Positions 1 through 13,900 of a stretch of 64,000 nt of DNA are shown piece after piece. The notes below the pieces were generated by a model that made no database searches, had not been told where the DNA came from, and saw only the letters and a program-made list of their open reading frames with translations. Each line of letters opens with the position of its first letter. The stretch's first letter is position 1. Position numbers and translations under genes: made by a program. Origin of the DNA: Metridium senile (Eukaryota > Cnidaria > Anthozoa > Actiniaria > Metridiidae); contig OX459107.1 in the NCBI GenBank assembly GCA_949775045.1, positions 16,072,328-16,136,327 of the forward strand, read 5' to 3'.

Positions 1-290
1 ATTTCCCATTATCAACATCAATATCATCATTAACATCATCATCATTTGACATCTGATAATAGAATACATATATCAAATGAATGCATATCATTTCCATTAT
101 CAACATCAATATCATCATTAACATCATCATCATTTGACATCTGATAATAGAATACATATATCAAATGAATGCATATCACTTCCATTATCAACATCAATAT
201 CATCATTAACATCATCATCATTTGACATCTGATAATAGAATACATATATCAAATGAATGCATATCATTTCCACATACATTAAAAATATAG
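1..290. repeat. 88-89 bp tandem repeat, three units
   Basis: Units start near 1, 90 and 178. Each contains an AT-rich unique part (CATCTGATAATAGAATACA) joined to ATC/AAC microsatellite. Confidence 0.85.
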
Positions 291-299
291 AATTTTGAT

Positions 300-800
300 C
301 AACATCATCATCATCATTGTTTATATCATCATTAACATCATCATCATTACAATGAGAATTACTACCACAATCATGATCATCATTATTACAAAAATTGTCA
401 TGTTTCTTTTATCATCACCATCATGATCATCATCACCATCACCATGATCATCACTATCATGATCACTGTCACCATCATAATCACCACCATCATCACTATC
501 ATGATCACTGTCACCATCATAATCACCACCATCATCACTATCATGATCATGATCACCATCACCACTATCATGATCACTGTCACCATCATAATCACCACCA
601 TCATCACTATCATGATCATGATCACCACCATCATCACTATCATGATCATGATCACCATCATGATCACCACCATCATCACTATCATGATCACTGTCACTAT
701 CATAATCACCACCATCATCACTATCATGATCATGATCACCATCACCATAGCTTTCATGATTAAAAATCCGCATCACTATCAGCTTCATCATTACCATGTA
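300..800. repeat. ATC/ACC minisatellite with TGATCA cores
   Basis: Imperfect tandem units of ATC, ACC and ATCATGATCA. Because most units are multiples of three, both strands stay open for over 100 codons. No gene is supported. Confidence 0.88.
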
Positions 801-904
801 ATCATAACCATCATACCGCCATTAACTGACAAAAGAACAACACCAACAGTCTTTCTCAAGACTACCCAAACTACCAAGATCACAACACATCTAGTACATT
901 CTTA

Positions 905-1750
905 TATAATATACCAAATCGGCTAACACGTTGCTAAGTACGTTTCCACCCAATTCAAATCTTTTGGGAATAAGATTCTTTGTCTTATGTATTAATAGAG
1001 GTTTTGAATTGGGTGGACAGGGATGGATCTAGGGGGTGTCCATTATTAGCGGCACTGGACACCCCCCTAGTGCTGAAATTACCCCTATTTTATTTAAGAC
1101 ATTTAGAGTCCTTAATTAGCGGCACTGGACACCCCCTAGCGCTGAAATTACCCCTATTTTATTTAAGACATTTAGAGTCCTTAATTAGTGGCACTGGACA
1201 CCCCCTAGCGCTGAAATTACCCCTATTTTATTTAAGACATTTAGAGTCCTTAATTAGCGGCACTGGACACCCCCCTAGCGCTGAAATTACCCCTATTTTA
1301 TTTAAGACATTTAGAGTCCTTAATTAGTGGCACTGGACACCCCCCCTAGTGCTGAAATTACCCCTATTTTATTTAAGACATTTAGAGTCCTTAATTAGCG
1401 GCACTGGACACCCCCCTAGTGCTGAAATTACCCCTATTTTATTTAAGACATTTAGAGTCCTTAATTAGCGGCACTGGACACCCCCCTAGCGCTGAAATTA
1501 CCCCTATTTTATTTAAGACATTTAGAGTCCTTAATTAGCGGCACTGGACACCCCCCTAGCGCTGAAATTACCCCTATTTTATTTTAGACAGTTAGGGACC
1601 GGACACCCCCTAACACCACAATTAGCGCTTCATTTGCAATTGGGACAACCCCTGACAAATTACTGCATCTGCCCCTGGTGGAAACATACATAGCAACATG
1701 TTAGCAACATATTATATATTAATATTATAGCAACATAGCCAATTAGGTCT
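905..1750. mobile_element. fold-back MITE split by a nested insertion
   Basis: The left half (about 905-1017) and right half (1678-1745) match the two ends of the intact palindromic copy at 28963-29147: AAATCGGCTAACRCGTTGC on the left, ACATAGCAACATGTTAGC on the right. The 660 bases between them are a separate element. Confidence 0.75.
1018..1677. mobile_element. non-autonomous hAT-like element filled with 69-bp repeats
   Basis: Begins CAGGGATGGATCTAGGGGG and ends CATCTGCCCCTG, the outward pattern of hAT-type termini (CAGGGGCGGATC class). It is flanked by GTGGA at 1013-1017 and 1678-1682. The interior is about eight copies of a 69-71 bp unit starting GCGGCACTGGACACC; length changes sit in the C run. 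No transposase is present. Confidence 0.7.
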
Positions 1751-1778
1751 ACTGTAGCCTACAAATTTTTTTTTGGAA

Positions 1779-1864
1779 AAATCAGGTTTTGGGATTCCTG
1801 TGTTGTCTAGACCCCATGTTTCTCGCGGGTATCAAGACAACACAGGAACCCCAAAATCTGATTC
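1779..1864. repeat. inverted repeat (hairpin)
   Basis: TTTTGGGATTCCTGTGTTGTC on plus pairs with GACAACACAGGAACCCCAAAA about 30 bases later. It lies in the attractin intron next to the 1936 donor. Confidence 0.75.
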
Positions 1865-1935
1865 CCCCCACCCCAAAAAAACAACAAAAGAATGCCTGTT
1901 TTCAGGCTAGGTCTATTGTAATAAGTATTTCTTAC

Positions 1936-2229
1936 ATGGACAACCAGCAGTGTACCAGTCATTACATGGCCCATCAGGAAACACAGCACCATAACTATTT
2001 AGACCAACACACTTCTTCTTTGCCTCACACCACATGTTACGGTCTGTATTGCTCCCTCCAATCCTCTCAAAACACTGTTCACAGTTGTTACAACTTTGGT
2101 AAGGCTTGCAATTTGACAACAGGCTTTGGCAGTTGGGACCTGAATACATCCAAGAATACATACAATCAATTGCAGAGTCATTGTAGGGTTCAAAACCATT
2201 TGAGTCAACATAGAAGCTAAGGCCTTCAG
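1936..2229 (-). CDS. ATRN: attractin later exon with a PSI-type module
   Basis: Reads EGLSFYVDSNGFEPYN..., then NCKPYQSCNNCEQC, MWCEAKKKCVGLNSYGAVF and CNDWYTAGCP. The second half parallels the vertebrate attractin PSI module that follows the lectin domain (ACGDC, MWCSNMKQCVDSNAYVASF, CMEWYTMSTCP). The first about 30 residues are not recognised. The acceptor TTTTGACACAG at 2230-2231 has a good pyrimidine tract and a branch-like CTTACTAAT 40 bases upstream. The donor is GTAAGA. It needs one base from the preceding exon, which exon 15 does not supply. Confidence 0.78.
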
Positions 2230-4945
2230 CTGTGTCAAAATGAACATCAGAAATGAAAAGAGCACCTCAACATTAGTAAGAAGGCGAAATATCAGCTCAT
2301 AAAATGTAACAAGAGGGAAATGGTATTAAATTTAAAATTCAATATTCTATAAGGATTTGTATGGAAAATATGCTCTGGTGGGCAAAGATTGCCATCCAGT
2401 GCATATTTTCAATACAAATCGTTATAAAATTAACATATTGAATTTTATAATATAGCTTAGATAGTACATAAGCTCTGATTGGTTGATTCACTCAAAAAAG
2501 CTATGCTCTATTTCACCGGTAGAGACATGGTTTTTGATTGACAGCTCACAATTTTAATAAGAGTTGTTCTGTTATAAGCTACTACATCTACTAAAAACGG
2601 CTATTAAAATGTAAAAAGACTTTCCATCTTGTGAACTTTCTGGTAACCTAAACCCTGAAGCCTACGGTGCAATGAAATGCAATTCAAAGGCGACAAAAAT
2701 CAGAGACATGGCTTTGAAAATACGCCGCCTTTAGACAAACTGTAAAGTTGGAAGTCAAAAGTTGAATTTAAAACAAACAAAAACAAAAGGAAAACAGCGT
2801 TTCAAAGTGGCAATAATTTTTACTTCATTTTATCCTTGACATATGAAGATAATTTCATAGTGAATAAGTGAGATTTTTTTGCAATTGAACTCGATTAATC
2901 TTGAACAAATAACTTGCATGTTCGTTGAATTTATCGACGGCAAAATATTATATTTTGTTTTATAAAAACAAACAAACACACAATCAATTACAGAATTATA
3001 AATGTGCTTTCAAGTTTTTTATTCTCATAAATAAACCATGTTTGAAAACAAGCAATGTGAACAAAAAGGCAGATTTACAATTATCTTTCAATTGTCTCGT
3101 CAAAATGAAAACAGAAACTTATAAACCTTAAACCTGCAAACGTTTGATTAAAAGTAAATAAATACATACTTTCAGCAGCCTAAGTAATCTTGTAGATGTG
3201 GTCTTTGTTCTTTTTAACTTCAAAACGTTGTACACAGCAAGCTTGTCTTGTTCAAACTGTTTTTTTCTCAGTGTGATAAATTGCTGTCAGTCGGCACGGC
3301 TTTCACCACTCAAATTCGCTTGAATTGCTGTATATATGTCAGTCTCATGCAAGAGTTCAGCTAAAGGTTTTTGTTTTTAGCCACAGAAGTCAACCAAAGC
3401 TATGTTTTAACGGTTTTATAAATGAAATTCCTTCTTTTTAGCTAGCAAAAAGGCCCGGGAAGAAAGTGAACAGCACCTTGGTCCTTTTTGGTCAAGATTG
3501 CTCAATAGTACACTGATTGTGATTGGTTCATTGGGCACTGGTGTTAGTTTTGAGAATTACAATTTTAATCAGCAAATAAAACTACGTTTTTACGGAAAAC
3601 CAGCATTGCTATATTATAAAAGCAATAAAAGCCAGTTCCTATGACTCTACCAGTGAAATAGAGCACTTGGGATGTTGTTAGAAACACTCGAAAAAGTTAT
3701 AAAATCACTCGCTTTCAGCTCGTGATTTTATAACTTTTCTCGTGTTTCTCCCAACATCCCGCGTGCTCTATTTCACCGGTAGAGTCATAGGAACTGGCTT
3801 CTATTGCTTAAATATATTTAATGCCATTTCTCCTATACTCAACATTATGAGCTAAAACGTTGCTGTCTTACTAATTTGGAGGTGCTCTTTTCATTTCTGA
3901 TGTTCATTTTGACATAGCTGCTCAATTTAAAAGGGGTAGGGTCACGTGACCTGTTGTTGCAAAAGCGCTATTGGGAATAATACTGTAAAGCAGACATTGC
4001 TGCTATGCTGTTAACAATAATATTAGAAGTACCTTTGCATGTTGAGATGAACTTGCACTCCTGTATAATAAAGATATTGATTTTATATACTTTAAATAAT
4101 AAAACAATCATATTAGACCTTTTTACCTACGTATGCAAATTGCCCATTTCAGACCACATGTCATTCCCTTGAGAATTGTTCTTTTATGATGAACGTGTTA
4201 TATCATTTACGTGTGAAAGAATCAATTCCCAAGGGTAGCATCACATGATCTGAAATGGGACAACAAACAAGGAAGGTAAAGAGGTCTATTGGTCACTCAC
4301 TCACAATGATGATGATGATAGTGCTGAATGATAAATAATTACTATTAATGATAATAATACTACGGAACTTTGAATGAAGGCCATAATTATGCCAAAGACA
4401 ATGATGAAGATTATGATGATTAAGATTGGGTGATAATGATGATGATGATAATTATAATGATGATGAAGATAATGATGATAATGATTGGGTGATAATGATG
4501 ATGATAATTATAATGATGATGAAGATAATGATGATTATGATTGGGTGATAATGATGATGATGATAATTATAATGATGATGAAGATAATAATGATTATGAT
4601 TGGGTGATAATGATGATGATGATAATTATGATGATGAAAACAATTATGAAAACAATGAGGATGACCTGATGATGTTGATGATAATAATGACAGTCATGAT
4701 AATGATGATTATGATTATGATGAAAATGATGAAAACAATGACAATGACGTGATGATATTGATGATAATAATGACAATCATGATAATGATTATGATGAAAA
4801 TGATGATAACAATAATGAAAACAATGACGATGGCCTGATGATGTTGATGATGACAATCATGAAAATGATGGTGATAATGATGATGATTATAATAACAAAG
4901 CTGTATAAATATATTCTGTATAAATAAATACTATTATTATTATTA

Positions 4946-4997
<52 letters not shown>

Positions 4998-7900
4998 ATA
5001 CCTTTACTGGTGGTTCAATGCAAGAATCAGAGTTCTTTTTACAAGTTCCATCACACCATTTGCAGTGTAAACCAGGAGCATTACATGAACCACATGATGA
5101 CACACTACTGCATTCAACTAGAGACACACAATCACCAGCATTAGACCACAAAAACACAAAAACTCATGCTTTCCTATCTAGGTTAGAATATTCAATTTGT
5201 TTATCAAAATGTGATTTTTCATTAGTTGTGAAATTTGACACCAATGTAAGTGGTAAAGTTTGCTGTAATAACCATAGGGGTACCCTGGGTTCCAGAGGCT
5301 CTAGAGAGGATTGGGGCGAGACCCCCGGCGGGGAGGCGAAAGGCGGTCTCTGGTCTCACTGATCTCACTTTCGCGAGTACAGAATCTGTACTCGTCGTTT
5401 GATTGGTTCTCATAACATCCGAAAGAAACAGCGCTCTGATTTGTCGGTATGAGTAATTATTGTCACCTAATTAAAACTGGTTTTGTTTTCCTGTGACATG
5501 ATGTTCATAACTGATATGTGCTTTTGTGCATTATTAAAGGGAAAGATGTTTTAGCAGTATTACCCAATCTCGAACCCCGAGCCTTCGTTCCTCTTGGCCA
5601 GCCGAGTAACGTAAGACTCTGGGGGACCGGAATTCTATGCTTATGCTGATTGGCCCTTGAAAATACAATGGTCAGACCGGAAACAGACGAAGTAAAAGCT
5701 CTGATTGGTCCATCATGTAAACAAATGTACATTCAAAATGTAAATTTTACGACGTCAACGGTGATAGAATATTAAATATCGTCGTTTATGGAATATATAC
5801 GAGTCGCGAAGCGAAGAGATGTTGTATCGCCGCTAAGCGATGATTATCGAGTCGCGAAGCAAATAAGAATACACACAAAATACTCCTTTAAACTATTCTA
5901 AACCTTGACAATCCTCAGACCTCTGGCATCCAGTTATTTACTAAAGGTCAATCGTACCACGAAAGCAAGCTAATAACCGTTGGAAAACTATAAATAAATC
6001 GACGGTTAAAGCGATCTGAATTGAAGGAGATTTAGACGCGTTTTTATATCATTATATAAACCTGATGGCCGTTAAAAAACCTTCCTAAACTTTAAATGTT
6101 TCATTAGTGAGAACAATGTTTATATTTTGACTTAGAAAATATTTAAAATGCTACTAGGTCAATAATATTTTGAATGTCATTAACGTACTAAGTAACACAG
6201 GATGCCCAAACCCACAGATCATTATAATATTCTAAGCATGCGCATTCCAAACCGGAACTCCAAAATTGGAGCTGAAAATTCCGTTCCCCCAGAGTCTAAT
6301 GTCGGGCGCCGTAAGACCGCTGCCAGACGTGACTCTGGGCTCGAGATTGCAGTATTACCAACAAGAAGCGGGAAATCATTGATATCTATTTCAAGCTATT
6401 CGTGGAGTTTATACCGTGGCAAATCTTTTTGAATTTACGCAATTCAACTGAGTTTCTCCAGCCTTAACTTTCAAACGTTCGCTTGCATTTGGAGCAGATA
6501 ATGGATGACAGTTTATCATGTTGGACTACGAGCGCCAGAATCTCCTTTGCGTTTGCATTCGCTTTTACATTGTTTATCTATGTTTTATTTATAGTTTCAA
6601 CGGTTTGCTTGATTGACCTTTAGTAAATATCTAGCTCCTATTTCAATCTTGTGATATTAGTATTTGGAAGCGATCGTATGTTACTCGGAATTATTCGGTA
6701 TTATTTAAAGTTTTTATTATAAAGTCTACATAAATTATTTTTATCAAGAGATCTATATTAGTAGTTTTTTGCACGGGAGATTTTGTAGGCAACAAATTCT
6801 TGTTAAAGTTGTTTTCCGGTCGATCGCTCCACGTGAAACTTAATGTCAACAAAATAAAAAAACCGGTTTGGCGAGAACTTGATACCTTATTGATTCACGA
6901 AAGTGAGATTAGTGCCTCGTGAGACCAGAGGCTCTCTCCGCCTTTCGCCTCCCCAACGGGGGTCTCGCCCCAATCCCCTCTAGAGCCTCTGGAACCCAGG
7001 GTACCATAGGGGCTAAATTACCCCAGAAACTAGAGGGTTTCTTGAACTAGTATTTGAATTTATTATTTGTAAATTTGTGTGCCAAATTTACAAACGCTAA
7101 AGCACATAGAAAATAACCTCTGGTAAACAGAGCACTGGGGCTTAATATGCAAGACAACCTGTTATACAATGAAAGTTACAGAAAAGCAGTGTAATAATGG
7201 CAAAGTTCACGGTATAAAGGAATACATTTGAAAATTTGGTCTATTATTACCTTGACAAGATGGTCTATCAAGAGAGTCCATTCTGGAGAAACCTTCTTCT
7301 GGGCCAATACATGTTTTTATCAATGGATCCCATAAACAACTAGACGTGGAGTACGCTGACAGACAAGATGGCTTGTCACTCCAAAGAGAACAATTACCTA
7401 CATATGACAATCAAGGTTTAATGCTAATGGAAACGCAATAGTCACAAACAAATAGAGATTGATAAATAGATAGATAGATAGACAGGCAGACACATGGAAA
7501 GACAGACAGACAGACAGACAGATAGACAGGCAGGCAGACAGAAAAACAGACAGACAGGCAGACAGACAGGCAGGCAGACATAGAAAAACAGACAGACAGA
7601 CAGACAGATAGACAGACAGACACATGGAAGACAGACAGACAGACAGGCAGACAGACAGACATAGAAAAACAGACAGACAGATAGATAGATAGACAGACAG
7701 ACACATGGAAGACATACAGACAGACAGGCAGACAGACAGACATAGAAAAACAGACAGACAGATAGATAGATAGACAGACAGACACATGGAAAGACAGACA
7801 GACAGACAGGCAGACAGACAGGCAGACATAGAAAAACAGACAGACAGATAGACAGAAAGTTAGATAGACAGGCAGAAACATGGAAAGATAGACAGACAGA

Positions 7901-10900
7901 CAGACAGACAGACAGGCAGACAGACAGACATAGAAATACAGACAGACAGACAGATAGACAGACAGACACATGGAAAGATAGACAGACAGACAGACAGGCA
8001 GACATAGAAAAACAGACAGACAGACAGACAGATAGACAGAAAGATATATAGACAGGCAGATACATGGAAAGACAGACAGACAGGCAGGCAAGCAGACAGA
8101 CAGACAGGCAGAAAGACTAACAGACAGGCAGACAGACAGACACATAGAAAGACAGACAGACAGGCAAATTAAACTGACAGGCAGACAGAAAGATAGACAG
8201 ACTCACAGACAGACAGACAGACAGACAGACAAAGATAAACAGTGTAATAGTTAAGGATACGGTCGCAGGGTGATATATATTTTGTCTATCTTCATTGCAT
8301 AAGGATGCGCTAAACAATTTTTGACTGAGAGTACCTTGTGAAGATGGACCATATCCTTAAACACAGGTAATCAGGTATCAAGGTAGATACAACTTATATC
8401 GAGCACACTGGCACACAGCTGAAAACAATTATGCTCTATGTTGACATAGTAGTAATTGAAGTACATTATGACTTACCCAGTGAATAACTAAACAAGTCTT
8501 TCTTCATCACACCATTAAAACCACCAAAGACATACATCTTGCTGTTAACAAAAATATCACAAAACATGTTAAAATAACAGAAAAATTCAGGTTCAGTGAT
8601 TGCTTTGAGAATACTGCTTTTTTGTTTACATCTTGGAAAGCTGCTTTATTCTCTTTGGGTTCGATAAAAAAATTATTATTATCAATGAAATATCTATATT
8701 TCTCTGTTTCAAAAATTTGATATTTCCACATGGGAAAATATCATTACTATGGTCACACAGCTTTACAGAAACTTCTTGTGTCAAGAAAAGTTGTCTTTTC
8801 TTTTTATTGGTAATTATATAATAAGCAGAACATTACATGGTCACTTGCAGATATGAATCTTATCTTTGAGTAGATATATGTCGGTCTGATCCGCGGTTAT
8901 TAAATTGTGTATGAGTATGATCTATAATTCTATAATTGCAATTACCTTAATTGCTTAATATTCCACGACAATCATACTCATACACAATTTATCTTCGAGT
9001 GTTGAAATAATGATCTCTCACGAGTTAGCGCATCCATGGATATATCCTCTATATATGTTATAATAATCTTAGTTGTTATTCCTTGATATTTCACCTTGAG
9101 TTACATTCAGAAATTATTTGTAATTACTGGTAGTTAAATTTAGACAAGGTATTTCTTTTGTTTGTGCATGCAATCACTATCACCACAAACCTGTTGTGTA
9201 ATACTGCTGTATGTCCAAAACCACCACTGTAGGCTGATTGAAGGTTGCCTTGAGGTTTTGTTGTCCATTTGTTACAAACTGGAACATGAAACATAAAAAA
9301 GAAGTAAAGAACAATATTTTACATCAGAAGTGTAGGACAGCTGTAGCACAATGTAGTTTTCATTATAGGGCTCTGAAATCGTGGAATAATCTGCCTGTCA
9401 CTGCTGGGAACTCGCCGGACACTTGAGCAGTTGAAGAGGAGTATAAGAGGAGAGATATGGAAAACAAGGTCATAATTGATAAATTAGTCTCATATTTATA
9501 TAAACATACAATATAGTTATTTACAGCATAACGCACCTTTGTACAAAGTTTTGTACAAGTTAGCTTAGTATTTCAAAAGTTTTTCTTTTTTTTTAAATTA
9601 TTTGCGACACCTTTTCAAATTTAAACATCCTTGGAGGTTTTTCAGACACTTATAAACTTCACTCTAGTCTTCGCTTTGAACATTTCAAAGTGGTTACGTA
9701 TACCGTTTGACACTCGGCGTGTCTTTTATATTAAGGTCAAATTCTCGCTTTCTGATTGGTTAACTTGTAAAAAACTTCAATTAGGTGGCCACGGTAAGGT
9801 GGGTCGCTCAGAAACTTTATAAGCACATATTGTAATAAGACATATTTAATTATTTATTTACCAATGTAAATTAATTCTGAAAAGCCCTTAAGGGAGAATT
9901 AATAAATAAATAAATTGTATTGTATTGTATTGGCCTTTACCTAAACGAGCAGAGGACTGGCTACTAGTTTTCTAAATTAATCTAATTACAAAATTAAGCA
10001 TATCATAGGAAAGAGCACATTGAAATATACAAGGTTTCAAAGTTTGGGCACATTAAATTAAATAGCAACAAAATGAGAGCATTTTAAATGTCCAAAGAAT
10101 TACAAAGAAATGTATGGTTTGGATGGACAGTGTCCATCCAATCCATACATTTCTTTGTAAATTTTCAAGGTTTTCAAAGACTGCCTCTAACCCAGTATTC
10201 AAGCAAACTTAACTTAATTTTGGAACCTTGTATATCTTGATGTGCTCTTTCCAATGATATGATTCATTTTGTAATTAGATTAATTTAGAAAACTAGTACC
10301 CAGTTCTCTGCTCGTTTAGGTAAAGGCCTATTGTAAGTCCCTTTAGCTGAAGCTAATCTTCCAAACAGCCAATCATCACCATCACCATCATTATTGTCAT
10401 CTTTATCATTATCGTCATCAGAAATACCATACCCATCCAATCCCAAAGCACTTACTGATATCATAAGCCATTAGGTCTGAGACATAACACTTGGGGTTCT
10501 TATCATTTGTGAATGTATTCCCACCAAACACCAGTATTATATTACCAACAAGAACTGAAGAGTGCAGGAAATGAGGGAACTTGCTCCCTGATAACTGTGT
10601 CCTAGAATTAAAAAATAATTGATTAATACTGTGTATTAGGAGACCGATTCTTTAAATATGTGCATCTAATTAGTGTATCTTTATTTTATTTTGCAGTTGT
10701 AGTTATTATATAATTATAAACTTGATAAAATCAAATAAATAAAAGTACTGTGTCTTGCAAAAAAAAAATGTACAAAAGAATAAATGGATAAATGAATAAT
10801 TGACTGAATGGGAAAATGAATGAATGGTTAAATGGATGAATAAATAATTGATTGATTTCGTTTAGTAAATGCAAGAATACAGTCACAAACAACTAAATGA

Positions 10901-13900
10901 ATAAATGAAAAAATCATGTAAAACGGAGAATGAATGATGACCAAATGAATGAATCAATGAGTGAATGCATTATGAAAGAATGAATGGATAAATGAATTCA
11001 TAAACAACTAAATGAATGGCTGGCTGGCTGGCTGAATAAATAGACAAATAAATGAGTAATGAAATGATTATGAATGATTAAATAAATGAATGGTGGTATG
11101 GATAGGTGGAATAACAAATCAATATATGGATGAGTTGTTAATGAATTGATCATTGGATGCACAGATGAATGTACCAGTGGAGTTACATATAACTAAGTTC
11201 CTATTCAATTAATTAGGTATGTCCACTTTGTGTTTCAGTTTACCAGTAATTTGTAAGTGGATTATAGGAATATAAACCATCAGAATATCTAGTCTTTGTC
11301 CTTCCTCCATGTACATATATTAGTTTAGTGATAGGGTCATAATGACTTGTGTGACCATATGTCCCTTCTTTTGCTGTGGTGTTGAGAATCTTCCATTTAC
11401 TGGTCACTAAAACAATCAAAATATTATCATGGTTATATGTATTTGAACATTTTTTACTCTGACGGAGGGCTAAAGCTCGAAACTTCAGTAAAGTTAAATC
11501 ATTATTTTTTACGGTGTTACAAATTTCATTCTATTACCTATTGTTTATATCAAACACAGACGCAGCCTATACTAGTTTACTTGCTAGTTTCCATTTATTT
11601 TAACATATTATTATATCATGACCATCATCACTATGACAATCCATCATCATAATCATCATGAAGACATTATTATCATCATCATTATCAGCACCATCTTAAT
11701 CATCATCATCATCAGCAGCAGCATTGATCCTCATTTTCAGATCATCGATATCATCAATCGTCATCATTGTCATCATCATTCATTTGATATTTTGATCACC
11801 ATCCTCATGATCGGGATCATCATCACTATCATCACTATAATAATCATCATCATCATCTTTGTCACCATCATTCATTTGTCATTTTGATCACCATCATCAT
11901 CACTATTATCGTTATAATCATCATCATCATCTTTGTCACCATCAACAACAACATCGATATTATTATTGACATCACCACCACCACCCTCCTCCTCCTTCTC
12001 ATCAAATCATCCTTTTCCTCCATCTCCTTTGCCTCCTCTTCCTCTTCATTGTTTGGCCCTTCTGGTCAAGATGTCCACCACACCTTCCGCCATCACCTTG
12101 TCAATTCCTGACTCTCTTGTGGTAATCATCACAGAAATCTTACCAAGCAAACATACCTAAATCATAGGTAATATAATGAAATTTGCAACACCATAAAAAA
12201 TGTTGACTTAACTTTACTGATGCTTCGAAAGTTTCGAAAGTTTACGGTGTTACAAATTTCATTATATTACCTATCGTTTATATCAAACAACGAAGCAGCC
12301 TATACTAGTTTACTCGCTAGTTTCCATTTACCTAAATCATATTCCTGTACTCTGTTTGTAACGCCATACAGTGGTCCATAACCAAATATTACTATCATCT
12401 TATTATTTACAATGGTTGCAGTATGTCCAGCTACTGCATATGGTTTGTCACCTCCTTCTCTTCTTAGTTTGTACCATTGTCTTGTAACAGTACTAAAACT
12501 CCATAGAGTATTAACAGTATCTTTATCTGTAATTCCTCCAAAAATAATCAACGATCTCTGGAAGAATATGCATTCACAATGTATCACCATTACTGTGGGA
12601 CTCGCCGTACTGTAGTAACTTACAAAAACTTTTGATTATTTTTTGGACATTATTTTGACATTTTTTCATCTCAATCGGACCAATCAGTACAAGTTTATAT
12701 CGACAGACGGAGTTTATATCGACAGGCAGAGACTTTAGAAACTTTGATGTCTGTAATTGGTCGAACTGACATGAAAAAATGTTAAAAATTCATCAAAAGT
12801 TTTTGTAAGTGACTATGGTACGGCGAGTTGCACAGTAAGGGTACTAGTAGTTAATTAAAAGTGAATATGCTAGTTACGATGCAATGATTTTCACTGTCAA
12901 TGTTTTGCATAAGAACACAACACAATCAATCCAGCCAGAGTTTGAAGTTGGATCTCTCTACCCAGAGTCCAGCTCACTAGTCTCATTAGGCTATCAAACC
13001 TCTCACTTAGCAAAACACAGTAAAACATATAATTCATATACTTGAACAAAAACCTGTCACATAAGCAAACAAACACAACAAACAATATATATTATTTTTT
13101 TACTTTTTGTCTCTGACTTGATGATGGACCGAAACGTCTGATACTTTCAAGTTTTCAAGTCAAGGACAAAACGTAAAAAAAATAATAATAATGAATCCTG
13201 ACTGCAATTTCAGAATTGTTTACAACAAACTATGTTGCTATGTAATTTATACAATTTGAGTGGCAGATCTGTATGGGATACATAACAGAGAGTCAAAGAC
13301 GAGCCATTGTATATCTCATAAAGATTGGACATGAATATTGTATAGTCCAACGTTAATTCTTTCATATTTTTCTAAAATTGTCAAGAAAACAGTAAATCAG
13401 GTTGAGAAAATTCAAGTTAAAACTTATGCAAATCAGAATGATTTTGTATCTAAAATAATCCAATCTCGTCACGGACCTGATTTCTTTTGTAAAATTCTCA
13501 TTAATTATTCATGAATTCAATTATAAAGTACATACTTACATTATGTACAGCAAGGGAGTGACCATATCTATTATCTGGCTCATCTTTACTTGAATTAGAA
13601 ACACTAACTACTTGCCATTTATTTCTTGAAAAACTATACCTGTCAATCAACAAATAATATACAATTATTTTCAAATTGAACTTAGACTACAATACTCTTG
13701 TTTTCTGGAGCCTCTTGTTGATTCGCATTATGTATGATCAATCAACTAAATAAAGTGGGTGGACATATACCCTGGGTACCAGAGGTTATTTTCTAATTGC
13801 TTTAGCATTTGTAAATTTGACAGTTTGTGATGAAACTAGAATTCAACCCTCTGGCCCAAAGAGCTCAGAATCTCAATTATATGTTGATTTGATTAACACT

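Noticed and set aside
7398..8317. Ser/Cys/Leu/Val repeat frames
   Set aside because: ACAG tetranucleotide array; every frame gives the same periodic string.
13100..13180. Possible hammerhead-like motif (GATGATGGACCGAAACGTC)
   Set aside because: It has a GAAAC-like end and flanking GACTTGA/TCAAGTC pairing, but the central stem has no room for a loop and the core does not fit.
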